Positions 8,277-16,665 of a stretch of 59,388 nucleotides of DNA are shown here, piece after piece. The stretch spans positions 1 through 59,388 of the forward strand of contig NZ_NFHT01000018.1 of the NCBI RefSeq assembly GCF_002161445.1, written 5' to 3'. Origin of the DNA: Alistipes sp. An66. Its GTDB lineage: Bacteria > Bacteroidota > Bacteroidia > Bacteroidales > Rikenellaceae. The notes below the pieces were generated by a model. It was not told the DNA's origin. It worked only from the letters and a program-made list of their open reading frames with translations, and searched no databases. The translations under genes and the position numbers were made by a program. Numbering within the stretch: the stretch's first letter is position 1; each line of letters begins with the position of its first letter.

Positions 8277-9014
8277 ATGAACAAGCGAATCATTTGCGGA
8301 CTCTTGATTTTCTCATTTACCCTATCCGGTTTATCCGCAATGCCACAAAGCCAGGAGCCGGATAAGAAAGTTCAGCGAAAAGAACGACGCGAAGAACGGC
8401 GCCAGGAACGGGAAGACCGCAGAGAAAAGCGTAAAGCGGAGCGTCAGCAGAAAAAAGACAGCCAGGAACCAGTCGAGACCGAGGAGATCCGCGATACAAA
8501 TCCGATATTGGGAATGCCCCAGGAGGAAGGAGCCAGCCTCTCCCGTGGATCCGTTGATAACACAATACCGAAAAGAGCCACACAAACTGTCGGAACCCGC
8601 GATGATCGGGGATCCCGCTCTTCCGCAACAACGACCAAGCCATCAGCCCCGAGTTCCGTATCATCGGAAACATCCAAGACATCGGATCAGAGTTCAACCT
8701 TATCAACATCATCGAATGCAAACACAGAAAATTCCGACAGCGGTTGGGGGATCGTAATTCTGCTGCTTTTCATCGGATCGATCGTATACTCGATTATCCA
8801 TTGGATAACATCTCGTCGTTGTCCGCATTGCGGTAAACTCCGGGCCATGCAGGAGATCGATGAAAAGTTTCTCGGACTTGCAAAAACCGAACGGGTAAAA
8901 CGAGACAACCAAATCTATTATGTCCATCACAACCGAGTGCAAATAACACGCCGTTGCAAGTACTGCGGATATATGGATTATCAGAACAAAGTTGTAAAAG
9001 GAGACGAAGCATAA
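8277..9014 (+). CDS. Single-pass membrane protein with C-terminal zinc ribbon
   Basis: A 245-residue protein of unknown function. It has a signal-like N-terminus (ICGLLIFSFTLSGLSAM), then a highly charged Arg/Lys/Glu helix (about residues 30-60), a Ser/Thr-rich linker, a transmembrane helix (WGIVILLLFIGSIVYSIIHWI), and a zinc ribbon with CPHCG and CKYCG pairs about 50 residues apart. The start at 8277 is preferred over the in-frame ATG at 8112, because 8112 falls inside the leader RNA and the residues between do not look like a protein. The gene sits directly behind leader copy 1. GC content is lower than in the surrounding core genes. Confidence 0.7.
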   Translation: MNKRIICGLLIFSFTLSGLSAMPQSQEPDKKVQRKERREERRQEREDRREKRKAERQQKKDSQEPVETEEIRDTNPILGMPQEEGASLSRGSVDNTIPKRATQTVGTRDDRGSRSSATTTKPSAPSSVSSETSKTSDQSSTLSTSSNANTENSDSGWGIVILLLFIGSIVYSIIHWITSRRCPHCGKLRAMQEIDEKFLGLAKTERVKRDNQIYYVHHNRVQITRRCKYCGYMDYQNKVVKGDEA

Positions 9015-9037
9015 ACACGAACCAAACCAGCCATATT

Positions 9038-11281
9038 ATGAAAAAGCTTCTTTGTTTTTTATTCGCCGTCTCGGTTTTATCGGGATGCGGCGAAGACTAC
9101 GACGATTCGGCTTTGACCGGACGTGTGGATGACCTCGAAAATCGAGTCTCCAAACTCGAAGAGTTGTGCAAGCAGATGAATACCAACATCTCATCCTTGC
9201 AGGCCCTCGTCAATGCCCTCCAAGACAATGATTACATTACCGGAGTTACCCCCATCACCAAAGACGGGGAGACAATCGGCTACACCATCTCTTTTGCCAA
9301 AAGTGCACCCATCACCATCTATCATGGAGAGGACGGCAAGGATGGGCAGGATGGCAAACCCGGCGAAGATGGGAACGACGGATCAACGCCGATAATCGGA
9401 GTAAAGCAGGATACCGACGGGGTTTATTACTGGACGCTGAACGGCGACTGGCTGACGGATGATTCAGGCAATAAGATTCAGGCAGAAGGTCGCGACGGTA
9501 CAGATGGCAAGCCAGGCGAGGACGGAAACGACGGACAGGACGGCAAGCCAGGCGAAGACGGGAACGACGGTCAGGACGGTCAGGACGGGAAACCCGGTGA
9601 AGATGGAAAAGATGGGATTACTCCTCAGTTAAAAATAGAGGATGGGGATTGGTATGTTTCCTACAACGACGGAGCCTCCTGGACACAACTTGGAAAAGCG
9701 ACCGGCGACAAAGGAGAACCGGGTGAACCGGGGCAGGCCGGAGGTATTTTCAAGGATGTTGAAGAAACCGACGACAGCGTTATATTCACCTTGAATGACG
9801 ACAGCACGATTACGATTCCGAAAGCAACGGCATCCGAAACATTGGATATCGTATTCGGCAATACGGATTCGATCAATGTTTTGCCGGACAAAACCTATGA
9901 AATCGAGTATACAATTACCGGAGCAGACGAAAACACGCTGATTGAAGTCGTAGCGCAGGATCTTTATAAAGCCTCGGTTTCACCGACGGATTACCGATCC
10001 GGAAAAATCATCGTCACAACCCCGTCGGCTGATCTCGGGGCAAGCCGGGTGCTGGTCTTTGTATCCAAAGGGACGAATACCATCATGCGCATCCTCAATT
10101 TTGTCGAAAGCGTCATCCTCGTTTCGACCAACACCGTGGAAATCGCCGCAGAAGGAGAAACGGTGCAAGTCGAGGTAGAAACCAACGTAACTTACTCGGT
10201 AGAGATTCCGGAAGCCGACCAGACATGGCTTTCGATAGCTGAAACACGCGCGGCAACCCATAAGGAGACACTCACCTTTACGGCACAGGCCAACCCAAAC
10301 ACCACCTATCGTTACTCGACCGTCAATCTGAAAGACGACAGCGGGTTGATTGCCCAAAGCATTCTGTTCGCCCAAAAGGCTTCGGGATACAAGACGGTCC
10401 ATGTCGAAACGGCAGGGACGTTGGAAAACTACATTTCCGCCGATGAGAAAGAGAAACTGATCGGGCTGAAACTGACCGGGAAACTCAACACGTTCGACTA
10501 CGACTTCATGCGCACCATGCCCGCTTTGGAATCGGTCGATCTGGCACAGATCGACAATACGACCATTCCGGCCAGCTGTTTCAAAAGCAGTACGATTAAA
10601 ATAGTCATTCTGCCTCTGAACCTGGAAGCCATACCGGACAATGCGTTTAAGGAAAGCAGCATTACTTCGATAGAAATTCCAGGCACAGTCCTCTCGATCG
10701 GAGCATCCGCATTCGAAGGGTGCTCTTCGTTGGCTGGGAATCTGGTGTTGCCCGAAGGCTTGCAGACGATTGGAGAACGCGCCTTCTACCAATGCGAGGC
10801 CTTGACCGGAAGCCTGCACATTCCCAACAGCGTCACCTCATTGGGGACATATGCCTTTTACGAATGTTCCGGATTTACCGGCTCTTTGACGTTCGGCACC
10901 GGAATAACTACCATCCCAGAATATTGCTTTTGCAATTGTTCCGGATTTACCGGTAATCTGGTAATTCCCGACCAGGTAACAACAATTGAAGGCTGCGCTT
11001 TTCGCGATTGCACCGGATTCAATGGGTATCTGACCATCGGCAGCGGAATAAAGCAAATAGGCACCGATGTTTTTTGCAGATTGGACACCTACAACCGCCG
11101 ATGGCCTTTGTACTTTACCAAAGTGTATTGTAAAGCAACAACCCCACCTGATGTTTCGACCTCTTCGTTCGGAAGTTACAGTGCGTATAGTTATCTGGGA
11201 GTTCCCTTCGGATGTAAAGATGCATATGATAAAGATCCCTGGACCTCCCGTTTTACCGCTATTGAAGAAATCGAATTTTAA
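9038..11281 (+). CDS. BspA-like lipoprotein with collagen-like repeats and leucine-rich repeats
   Basis: A 747-residue surface lipoprotein (lipobox LSGC near residue 16). In order: a short coiled coil (LTGRVDDLENRVSKLEEL), a DUF4988-like domain, collagen-like G-x-x triplets (GKDGQDGKPGEDGNDG and again later, then GDKGEPGEPGQAG), a BACON-like beta domain (about residues 370-450), and BspA-type LRR_5 repeats (IPDNAF, IGASAFEGCSSL, IGERAFYQCEALTG, LGTYAFYECSGFTG, IPEYCFCNCSGFTG, IEGCAFRDCTGFNG). Such proteins are displayed on the outer membrane and tend to bind host or glycan targets. It follows the zinc-ribbon gene by 23 bp. Confidence 0.85.
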   Translation: MKKLLCFLFAVSVLSGCGEDYDDSALTGRVDDLENRVSKLEELCKQMNTNISSLQALVNALQDNDYITGVTPITKDGETIGYTISFAKSAPITIYHGEDGKDGQDGKPGEDGNDGSTPIIGVKQDTDGVYYWTLNGDWLTDDSGNKIQAEGRDGTDGKPGEDGNDGQDGKPGEDGNDGQDGQDGKPGEDGKDGITPQLKIEDGDWYVSYNDGASWTQLGKATGDKGEPGEPGQAGGIFKDVEETDDSVIFTLNDDSTITIPKATASETLDIVFGNTDSINVLPDKTYEIEYTITGADENTLIEVVAQDLYKASVSPTDYRSGKIIVTTPSADLGASRVLVFVSKGTNTIMRILNFVESVILVSTNTVEIAAEGETVQVEVETNVTYSVEIPEADQTWLSIAETRAATHKETLTFTAQANPNTTYRYSTVNLKDDSGLIAQSILFAQKASGYKTVHVETAGTLENYISADEKEKLIGLKLTGKLNTFDYDFMRTMPALESVDLAQIDNTTIPASCFKSSTIKIVILPLNLEAIPDNAFKESSITSIEIPGTVLSIGASAFEGCSSLAGNLVLPEGLQTIGERAFYQCEALTGSLHIPNSVTSLGTYAFYECSGFTGSLTFGTGITTIPEYCFCNCSGFTGNLVIPDQVTTIEGCAFRDCTGFNGYLTIGSGIKQIGTDVFCRLDTYNRRWPLYFTKVYCKATTPPDVSTSSFGSYSAYSYLGVPFGCKDAYDKDPWTSRFTAIEEIEF
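9503..9574 (+). repeat. Two 36-bp coding repeats in the collagen-like region
   Basis: The 36-bp unit beginning GATGGCAAGCCAGGCG is present at 9503-9538 and, with few changes, at 9539-9574; a partial third unit follows. Each unit encodes 12 residues (four G-x-x triplets). Near-identity suggests recent duplication and a length that may vary between strains. Confidence 0.75.
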
Positions 11282-11294
11282 CTGATTACAGCAC

Positions 11295-11651
11295 ATGTTA
11301 TACGAAAAGCTAAACGGCAAATTACAGCCGACCGCCATTCAGCCCAAACAGGTACGGGCATTGACAGCAGACGAACTTACCGATGTTCGCAGAAATTTAA
11401 TGGAGATTATCCGACAAAAAGGATTCAACCGAAATGGCAAGCCTTTTTCGGCACGAGACCTTGTCGGCAAAAAACAAATTGACTGGGCTAATGATCATGC
11501 ACTGCAAGCGATCCTTTTGAGATATCCCAAGTCTCAAACAGGACAAAGTTCCATATTAGGTCATGTCTTATATCAAGCATTATTTGAAGACCCCTGCACC
11601 AATTATGAGATTACAAGAGGTGGGCATAGTGTTCGATATTGTAGTTTCTGA
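11295..11651 (+). CDS. Protein of unknown function, 118 residues
   Basis: Starts 13 bp after the BspA-like gene and is probably co-transcribed with it. It has no signal peptide or membrane segment. It contains a charged helical stretch (LTADELTDVRRNLMEIIRQKGFNRNGKPF) and ends in GGHSVRYCSF. I recognise no family. A terminator follows at 11750. Low GC compared with the core genes. Confidence 0.6.
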   Translation: MLYEKLNGKLQPTAIQPKQVRALTADELTDVRRNLMEIIRQKGFNRNGKPFSARDLVGKKQIDWANDHALQAILLRYPKSQTGQSSILGHVLYQALFEDPCTNYEITRGGHSVRYCSF

Positions 11652-11749
11652 TTGTTTCATATATATATAATTCCGGTCGCGGATAAAACCATAGTTGTAA
11701 GTTGTTATCCATCCACCCGCCTCATTCAACTTTTATCCCGACCGTTCCT

Positions 11750-11779
11750 CGACCTGCCGTCATGCGGCAGGTCGTTTTA
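11750..11779 (+). terminator. Intrinsic terminator after the 11295 gene
   Basis: Perfect 10-bp stem CGACCTGCCG / CGGCAGGTCG (11750-11759 and 11765-11774) with a 5-nt loop and a TTTTATT tail. Confidence 0.8.
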
Positions 11780-11950
11780 TTAAATCCCGATAGAGGCGTT
11801 TCCGGGGCGATTACAGCTTATATAGCCACGAACCCGATTAAATTCATTATCCGCCTATTCGAAGCGACTGTATAGGCCCAAATACAGCAACCACCCAACA
11901 ACCAAATACTTAACGACTGAGATTGAAATTTTCGGATGGCGACTATTTAT

Positions 11951-11968
11951 GTACCACTTGTGTACCAC
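11951..11968. repeat. GTACCAC direct repeat near the tRNA-Pro 3' end
   Basis: GTACCAC occurs at 11951-11957 and 11962-11968, about 75 bp beyond the 3' end of tRNA-Pro. Spaced GTACCAC repeats next to tRNA 3' ends are, from memory, common at integration sites of Bacteroidetes mobile elements. No integrase is present here. The rest of 11652-11995 holds only the terminator. Confidence 0.3.
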
Positions 11969-11995
11969 CGCCATTTTTCCGGCTATACATCACAA

Positions 11996-12033
11996 AAGAA
12001 AAATCCTCGATATTCGATTGAATATCAAGGATT
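11996..12033 (-). terminator. Terminator of tRNA-Pro
   Basis: On the minus strand, just after the tRNA, a stem AATCCT-t-GATATTC / GAATATC-g-AGGATT with a 4-nt loop runs into TTTCTTTT. Confidence 0.8.
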
Positions 12034-12042
12034 CTCGGTTAG

Positions 12043-12117
12043 TCGGGGTGACTGGATTCGAACCAGCGACCACACGCCCCCCAGACGTGTACTCTAACCG
12101 GACTGAGCTACGCCCCG
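12043..12117 (-). tRNA. tRNA-Pro (anticodon GGG)
   Basis: The cloverleaf is readable on the minus strand: acceptor CGGGGCG with CACCCCG, anticodon stem CACGT/GCGTG, loop CTGGGGG giving anticodon GGG, and T-arm GCTGG-TTCGAAT-CCAGT. The discriminator base is A and CCA is not encoded. One oddity is a C-A mismatch at acceptor pair 6-67. A promoter lies upstream at 12159-12166 and a terminator at 11996-12033. Confidence 0.93.
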
Positions 12118-12158
12118 ATTCCGCCCGCAAAAGAGCAAAACCCTTCGCTTTGGGACTG

Positions 12159-12217
12159 CAAATATACGATATTTTTCAAAAACAAACACTTTTCTGCAAG
12201 ATTTTTTTCTACTTTTG
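12159..12217. promoter_or_regulatory. Divergent promoters for tRNA-Pro and the ABC importer operon
   Basis: On the minus strand, TATATTTG (12159-12166) lies 41 bp before the tRNA-Pro 5' end. On the plus strand, TACTTTTG (12210-12217) lies 5 bp before the ATG at 12223, so that transcript would be almost leaderless unless an upstream start is also used. Confidence 0.6.
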
Positions 12218-12222
12218 CACAA

Positions 12223-13362
12223 ATGAAACGTTTTTTAACCCTCATACTCGCCCTCGCTGCCGCATGCGCAAGCAGCTGTTCCGGCTCCGCAGAGCGGCAC
12301 ATCAGCGATTTCTCGACCGAGGTCTACACCCCGATCTATGCGTCGAGATTCGACATCCGAGGCACCCTGAAGGATGCCTCCACCCTCATCACGGTCCACA
12401 GCCCCTGGCAGGGTGCCGCAAACCTCGACCAGCACCTGATCCTCCTGCGCGGAAAGGCAAAGGCCCCCCGGAACACCGATGTTCAGGCCGTACGGGCGCC
12501 CGTCCGACGGGTCGTCTGCATGTCATCGAGCCATGTCGCGCTCTTCGATGCCATCGGACAGGCTCCCCGCATCGTCGGGGTCTCCGGAATCGAATACATC
12601 CACAACCCCATCATCCGGGAACGCAGTCTCTGCGGCGAGCTCCGCGACGTCGGGTACGACTCCAACCTCGACTTCGAACTCCTTACGGCCCTGAATCCCG
12701 ACCTGATCCTGCTCTACGGCGTCTCGGGTGAAAATACGGTCGTCACCGGAAAACTCCGCGAGTTGGGAATCCCCTATCTCTACGTCGGAGACTATGTCGA
12801 GGAGTCGCCGCTGGGAAAAGCCGAATGGATCGTCGCCGCCGCCGAGCTCTGCGACCTGCGCGGGGCGGGCATCGATTCCCTGCGGAAAATCGCAACCCGC
12901 TACAACGCCCAGAAAACCCGGCTCGATCCGGCCGACGCCCGTCCGAAAGTGATGCTGAACACGCCCTACCGCGACACGTGGTTCATGCCGCCCGTCCAAA
13001 GCTACATGGTCCGCCTGATCGAGGATGCCGGCGGAAGCTACGTCTACCCGAAAAACCGTTCGAACGCCTCGGTGGCCGTAGAACTCGAAGAGGCCTATCT
13101 GCTGGCCAGCGGCGCCGATTTCTGGATCAACGTCGGAGCCTGCGACTCCCTGAAAGAGCTCACGGCCCAGAATCCGAAATTCGCCGAAATTCCGGCCGTC
13201 GTGGATCGCTGCGTCTGGAACAACAACCGCCGTCAGACTCCGGCCGGAGGCTCCGATTTCTGGGAATCGGGAACCGTGCGCCCCGATGTCGTGCTGCACG
13301 ACCTGCGCACGATCCTCTGCGGCGGGGACGACTCCACCTATTATTATAAACGACTCGAATAG
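12223..13362 (+). CDS. Iron-siderophore or cobalamin ABC transporter, substrate-binding lipoprotein
   Basis: A 379-residue periplasmic binding protein of the FecB/BtuF type (lipobox ACASSC near residue 19). Family blocks are RRVVCMSSSHVALFDAIGQAP, RIVGVSG, NLDFELLTALNPDLILLYG and the C-terminal GADFWINVGACDSLKEL. It delivers a chelated metal compound to the permease and ATPase encoded just downstream (4-bp gaps). The ligand cannot be told from sequence; iron-hydroxamate, haem and cobalamin are all possible. No Fur-like site or cobalamin riboswitch is visible upstream. Confidence 0.88.
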   Translation: MKRFLTLILALAAACASSCSGSAERHISDFSTEVYTPIYASRFDIRGTLKDASTLITVHSPWQGAANLDQHLILLRGKAKAPRNTDVQAVRAPVRRVVCMSSSHVALFDAIGQAPRIVGVSGIEYIHNPIIRERSLCGELRDVGYDSNLDFELLTALNPDLILLYGVSGENTVVTGKLRELGIPYLYVGDYVEESPLGKAEWIVAAAELCDLRGAGIDSLRKIATRYNAQKTRLDPADARPKVMLNTPYRDTWFMPPVQSYMVRLIEDAGGSYVYPKNRSNASVAVELEEAYLLASGADFWINVGACDSLKELTAQNPKFAEIPAVVDRCVWNNNRRQTPAGGSDFWESGTVRPDVVLHDLRTILCGGDDSTYYYKRLE

Positions 13363-13365
13363 CCG

Positions 13366-14367
13366 ATGACGCGCCCTGCTCTGCTGTTCACGCTGCTGAC
13401 GCTGCTGACCGCCGCGCTCTTCATCGGAGATCTGGCCGTAGGGTCGGTCGACATCCCCCTCGGGAAGGTCTGGGCCGCACTGTCGGGCGGGGAGTGCGAC
13501 CCGGCGCTCCGCACCATCATCCTGAAAATCCGGCTGCTGAAAGCCGTCACGGCCCTGCTGGCCGGCGCCGCACTCGCCGCCAGCGGGCTCGAAATGCAGA
13601 CCCTCTTCCGCAACCCCCTGGCCGGACCCTATGTCCTGGGCGTCAGTTCCGGAGCGTCGCTCGGCGTGGCGCTGTTCCTGCTCGGGGCGCCCCTGCTCGG
13701 CATCGCCGGACACTCGTTCGTCCAGTCGCTCGGCATCATCGGCGCCGCATGGCTCGGCTCCGCCCTCGTGCTGGCCGTCGTCATGGCCGTCAGCCACCGC
13801 ATCAAGGACATCATGGTGATCCTCATCCTCGGCATGATGTTCAGTTCGGGCGTCGGGTCCGTCGTCGAGATCCTGCAATACCTCTCCGACGAAGCCGCGC
13901 TCAAAGCCTTCGTCATCTGGACCATGGGATCGCTCGGCGATGTCACCGGGAGCCGGCTCATGCTGATGCTGCCGGTCGTCGCGGCAGGGCTCGTGCTGGC
14001 CGTCGCCGTCATCAAGCCGCTGAACCTCCTGCTGCTGGGCGAGAACTACGCCCGCACGATGGGGCTCAACGTACAGCGCACGCGCACACGGGTCTTCCTC
14101 TCGACGGTCCTGCTGGCCGGGACCGTCACGGCCTTCTGCGGCCCGGTGGGCTTCATCGGACTCGCCGTCCCGCACTTGGCCCGCATGATCTTCACCTCGG
14201 CCGACCACCGCATTCTGATGCCGGCCTCGATGCTTGCGGGTGCCGCCCTGCTGCTGATCTGCGACCTGCTGGCCAAAACGCTGGCCCTGCCGATCAACAC
14301 CATCACGGCGCTGATGGGCATCCCGGTCGTGATCTTCGTCGTCATCCGCAACCGCAACCTCTTCTGA
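13366..14367 (+). CDS. FecCD-family ABC transporter permease
   Basis: A 333-residue inner membrane permease with about ten helices. Family motifs are LRLLKA-type KIRLLKAVTALLAGAALAASG, NPLAGPYVLGVSSGASLGVA, and the coupling segment VGFIGLAVPHLARMIFTSADHR that contacts the ATPase. It starts 3 bp after the binding protein and ends 4 bp before the ATPase gene, forming a complete three-gene type II (BtuCD-like) importer. Confidence 0.93.
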   Translation: MTRPALLFTLLTLLTAALFIGDLAVGSVDIPLGKVWAALSGGECDPALRTIILKIRLLKAVTALLAGAALAASGLEMQTLFRNPLAGPYVLGVSSGASLGVALFLLGAPLLGIAGHSFVQSLGIIGAAWLGSALVLAVVMAVSHRIKDIMVILILGMMFSSGVGSVVEILQYLSDEAALKAFVIWTMGSLGDVTGSRLMLMLPVVAAGLVLAVAVIKPLNLLLLGENYARTMGLNVQRTRTRVFLSTVLLAGTVTAFCGPVGFIGLAVPHLARMIFTSADHRILMPASMLAGAALLLICDLLAKTLALPINTITALMGIPVVIFVVIRNRNLF

Positions 14368-14371
14368 ACCG

Positions 14372-15130
14372 ATGAGCATCCGTCTCGAACATATCGACCT
14401 CGCCTACGGCAGCCGCACGCTGCTCTCCGACGTCTGCACCTCGTTCGAAGCGGGATCGCTGACCGCCCTGATCGGACGCAACGGCACGGGCAAAAGCACC
14501 CTGCTGCGGGCCGTAGCCGGACTGGGGCCGGTCGCGGCGGGGAGGGTGGAACTCTGCGGGCAACCGCTGGCAGAGATGACGCCCCGGCAGCGCGCCGCCA
14601 CCGTCGCATTCGTCACCACCGACAAGGTACGGATCGCCAACCTCACGTGCGAGGATGTCGTCTCGCTGGGACGCGCCCCCTACACCAACTGGATCGGGCG
14701 GATGCAGGATACGGACCGCGCCGTCGTGGAGCAGGCGCTCCGGCTGGTCGGAATGTCGGACTTCGCCCGCAAGACCATGGACCGGATGTCGGACGGCGAG
14801 TGCCAGCGGGTCATGATCGCGCGGGCGCTGGCCCAGGACACGCCGCTGATCCTGCTCGACGAACCCACGGCCTTCCTCGACCTGCCGAACCGCTATGCAC
14901 TGGCAACGCTCCTGCGCCGACTGGCACACGACGAGCACAAATGCATCCTCTTCTCGACCCACGACCTCGACATCGCGCTTTCGCTCTGCGACAGCGTGGC
15001 GTTGATCGACACTCCGACCCTGTACACCCTCCCGGCCGACGAGATGGCCGAAAGCGGGCTTCTCGAACGTCTCTTCTCGGGCGAAGAGGCCCGGTTTGAT
15101 CCCGCAACGCGCAGTGTACGTCTGCGTTAG
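14372..15130 (+). CDS. ABC transporter ATP-binding protein (FecE/BtuD type)
   Basis: A 252-residue ATPase. Walker A is GRNGTGKST (residues 32-40), the signature is a slightly altered MSDGECQRVMIARALAQ (D-G-E in place of S-G-G), Walker B is LILLDEPTAFLD, and the switch His is in STHDLDIAL. It is the third gene of the importer operon. No terminator is obvious downstream; the tRNA-Glu promoter begins 50 bp later. Confidence 0.93.
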   Translation: MSIRLEHIDLAYGSRTLLSDVCTSFEAGSLTALIGRNGTGKSTLLRAVAGLGPVAAGRVELCGQPLAEMTPRQRAATVAFVTTDKVRIANLTCEDVVSLGRAPYTNWIGRMQDTDRAVVEQALRLVGMSDFARKTMDRMSDGECQRVMIARALAQDTPLILLDEPTAFLDLPNRYALATLLRRLAHDEHKCILFSTHDLDIALSLCDSVALIDTPTLYTLPADEMAESGLLERLFSGEEARFDPATRSVRLR

Positions 15131-15182
15131 GCCTTGTCCACAGGTATTTTACACTATTTTTTCACATTTTTTCCGCATATTT

Positions 15183-15213
15183 TTTGTTCAAGACACTTTT
15201 TTATTTACCTTTG
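15183..15213 (+). promoter_or_regulatory. Promoter of tRNA-Glu (and probably rpsT)
   Basis: Textbook Bacteroidetes promoter: TTTG at 15183-15186, a 19-bp spacer, then TACCTTTG at 15206-15213. No other such box is found between the tRNA and rpsT, so rpsT may be read from here. Confidence 0.8.
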
Positions 15214-15256
15214 CACCGCTAAAACGCCCCATTCAGGGGAGCGCGATAGTGGTAGA

Positions 15257-15328
15257 GGCCCATTCGTCTATCGGTTAGGACGCAAGATTTTCATTCTTGA
15301 AAGAGCAGTTCGATTCTGCTATGGGCTA
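15257..15328 (+). tRNA. tRNA-Glu (anticodon TTC)
   Basis: Cloverleaf with acceptor GGCCCAT/ATGGGCT (one G-T pair), anticodon stem CAAGA/TCTTG around loop TTTTCAT (anticodon TTC), and T-arm with TTCGATT. CCA is not encoded. The 15329-15505 spacer to rpsT has a run of eight G at 15333-15340 and no gene. Confidence 0.93.
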
Positions 15329-15505
15329 CACAGGGGGGGGCCGGATGATTCCCCGCGGCGATTTTCCCGCAGAGAGAGTCGGAAGGATTCAACCCCATGA
15401 CGGGTATAAAACATCGAGGAGCGGACCGCAAGGTCTATCCGACAGCGGCCACGGCCGTTCAAGTGCAGGAAACAGAAAAAGTAAAAAATAAATCAACAAG
15501 GGATT

Positions 15506-15757
15506 ATGGCAAACCATAAGTCATCCAAGAAACGGATTCGTCAGACGGTGACGAAACGTGCTCACAACCGGCTCTATCACAAGACGACGCGCAACGCCGT
15601 GAAGGCCCTGCGTTCGACGACCGAGAAGAGCGCCGCCGAGGCTCTGCTGCCGAAGGTGACGGCAATGCTCGACAAGCTGGCCAAGCACAACATCATGCAC
15701 AAGAACAAGGCTGCGAACTTGAAGAGCGCCATCCAGCTCCACGTAAACGCACTCTAA
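15506..15757 (+). CDS. rpsT: 30S ribosomal protein S20
   Basis: An 83-residue, very basic, helical protein: [23 protein letters not shown] at the start, then [13 protein letters not shown] and [20 protein letters not shown], all diagnostic of S20, which binds the 5' domain of 16S rRNA. Its length is normal. It is followed at once by a terminator. It is probably transcribed with the upstream tRNA-Glu, as no separate promoter box is seen. Confidence 0.96.
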   Translation: MANHKSSKKRIRQTVTKRAHNRLYHKTTRNAVKALRSTTEKSAAEALLPKVTAMLDKLAKHNIMHKNKAANLKSAIQLHVNAL

Positions 15758-15776
15758 ACACTTGCGCAACAACCTG

Positions 15777-15806
15777 CAAAGCCCGGACCGTAAAGTCCGG
15801 GCTTTG
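15777..15806 (+). terminator. Terminator of rpsT
   Basis: Perfect 12-bp stem CAAAGCCCGGAC / GTCCGGGCTTTG (15777-15788 and 15795-15806) with a 6-nt loop, 20 bp after the stop codon. The tail is short (TCATTT). Confidence 0.75.
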
Positions 15807-15935
15807 TCATTTCAACGCCGCAACGTTTCTCCGGGTCGAAACCGCGGCCAACAAACGGGGCAGCATCCATCCCGCCCCGACAAAGACAGAAACAAAAACC
15901 GCCCTGCCCCGCCGGAGTTCGCACCGTCCGGCACA

Positions 15936-15969
15936 TAAAAAACCGGTCCGTCCCACAGGACGAACCGGT
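15936..15969 (-). terminator. Terminator of adk
   Basis: On the minus strand: ACCGGT-T-CGTCC, loop TGTG, GGACG-G-ACCGGT, then TTTTTTA, 25 bp after the adk stop codon. Confidence 0.85.
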
Positions 15970-15994
15970 CTGCAACAGCCCGAGAGGACCGCTG

Positions 15995-16570
15995 CTATTT
16001 CAAACCGTCGATTACGGCAGCAATCCGGTCGAAGACCTCATCCATCGTGCCGACCCCGTCGACCAAAGCATACTTGTTCTGTCCGGCATAGTAATCAGCC
16101 ACGACGGCCGTCTGACGGTGGTAGACGTCCAAACGGCCGCGGATCACCTCCTCCGAAGCGTCGTCGGCACGTCCCGAATCCTTGCCGCGCAGCAGGATGC
16201 GCCGGACCAGCTCCTCCTCCGGAACGTGGATATCCACCATGATGTCGACCTTCAAGCCGTGTCTGGCAAGGATCTTGTCGAACTCCTCGGCCTGAACCGT
16301 CGTGCGGGGGAAGCCGTCGAAGATGCAGCCTTTGGCGTCGAGATGGTCGGCCACATAGTTGGCAATCATGCCGATGACGATCGAGTCGGGGGCCAGTTTG
16401 CCCTCCTTGATGTAGGACTCCATGCTGCGGCCGAGCTCCGTACCGCGGCGGATCTCGTCGCGGATCACCTCGCCCGTCGAGACGTGGTCGATTCCGTAAT
16501 GCTCCTTCAAACGCTGGGCCTGGGTTCCCTTGCCGCACCCCGGGGCGCCGAATAAGACGATATTTACCAT
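15995..16570 (-). CDS. adk: Adenylate kinase
   Basis: A 191-residue enzyme interconverting ATP plus AMP and two ADP. The P-loop is GAPGCGKGTQ (residues 7-16), the AMP-binding block STGEVIRDEI follows, then IFDGFPRTTVQAEEFD and the short-lid form RGKDSGRADD. The length matches the short-lid adenylate kinases of Bacteroidetes. The start at 16570 (MVNIVLFGAPG) is chosen because the longer frame begins at or above the promoter box at 16601-16608. It is divergent from thiL. Confidence 0.95.
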   Translation of the reverse strand: MVNIVLFGAPGCGKGTQAQRLKEHYGIDHVSTGEVIRDEIRRGTELGRSMESYIKEGKLAPDSIVIGMIANYVADHLDAKGCIFDGFPRTTVQAEEFDKILARHGLKVDIMVDIHVPEEELVRRILLRGKDSGRADDASEEVIRGRLDVYHRQTAVVADYYAGQNKYALVDGVGTMDEVFDRIAAVIDGLK

Positions 16571-16600
16571 AACTAACCCGTTTTTATGATTTGGTCGACA

Positions 16601-16648
16601 CAAAAATAGGTTATTTTTGTCCAAATAAAGAATGTTTGGCTACTTTTG
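16601..16648. promoter_or_regulatory. Divergent promoters for adk and thiL
   Basis: Minus strand: TATTTTTG at 16601-16608 faces adk. Plus strand: TACTTTTG at 16641-16648 faces thiL, with a TTTG at 16616-16619 about 21 bp upstream; a second possible box, TATTTTTG, lies at 16612-16619. Confidence 0.65.
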
Positions 16649-16665
16649 TAAAAAAATTCAGAAAC

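Noticed and set aside
12223..15130. Assigning the ABC importer to cobalamin (btuFCD) specifically
   Set aside because: No cobalamin riboswitch or TonB-dependent BtuB gene is nearby; FecB-type and BtuF-type cannot be told apart here.
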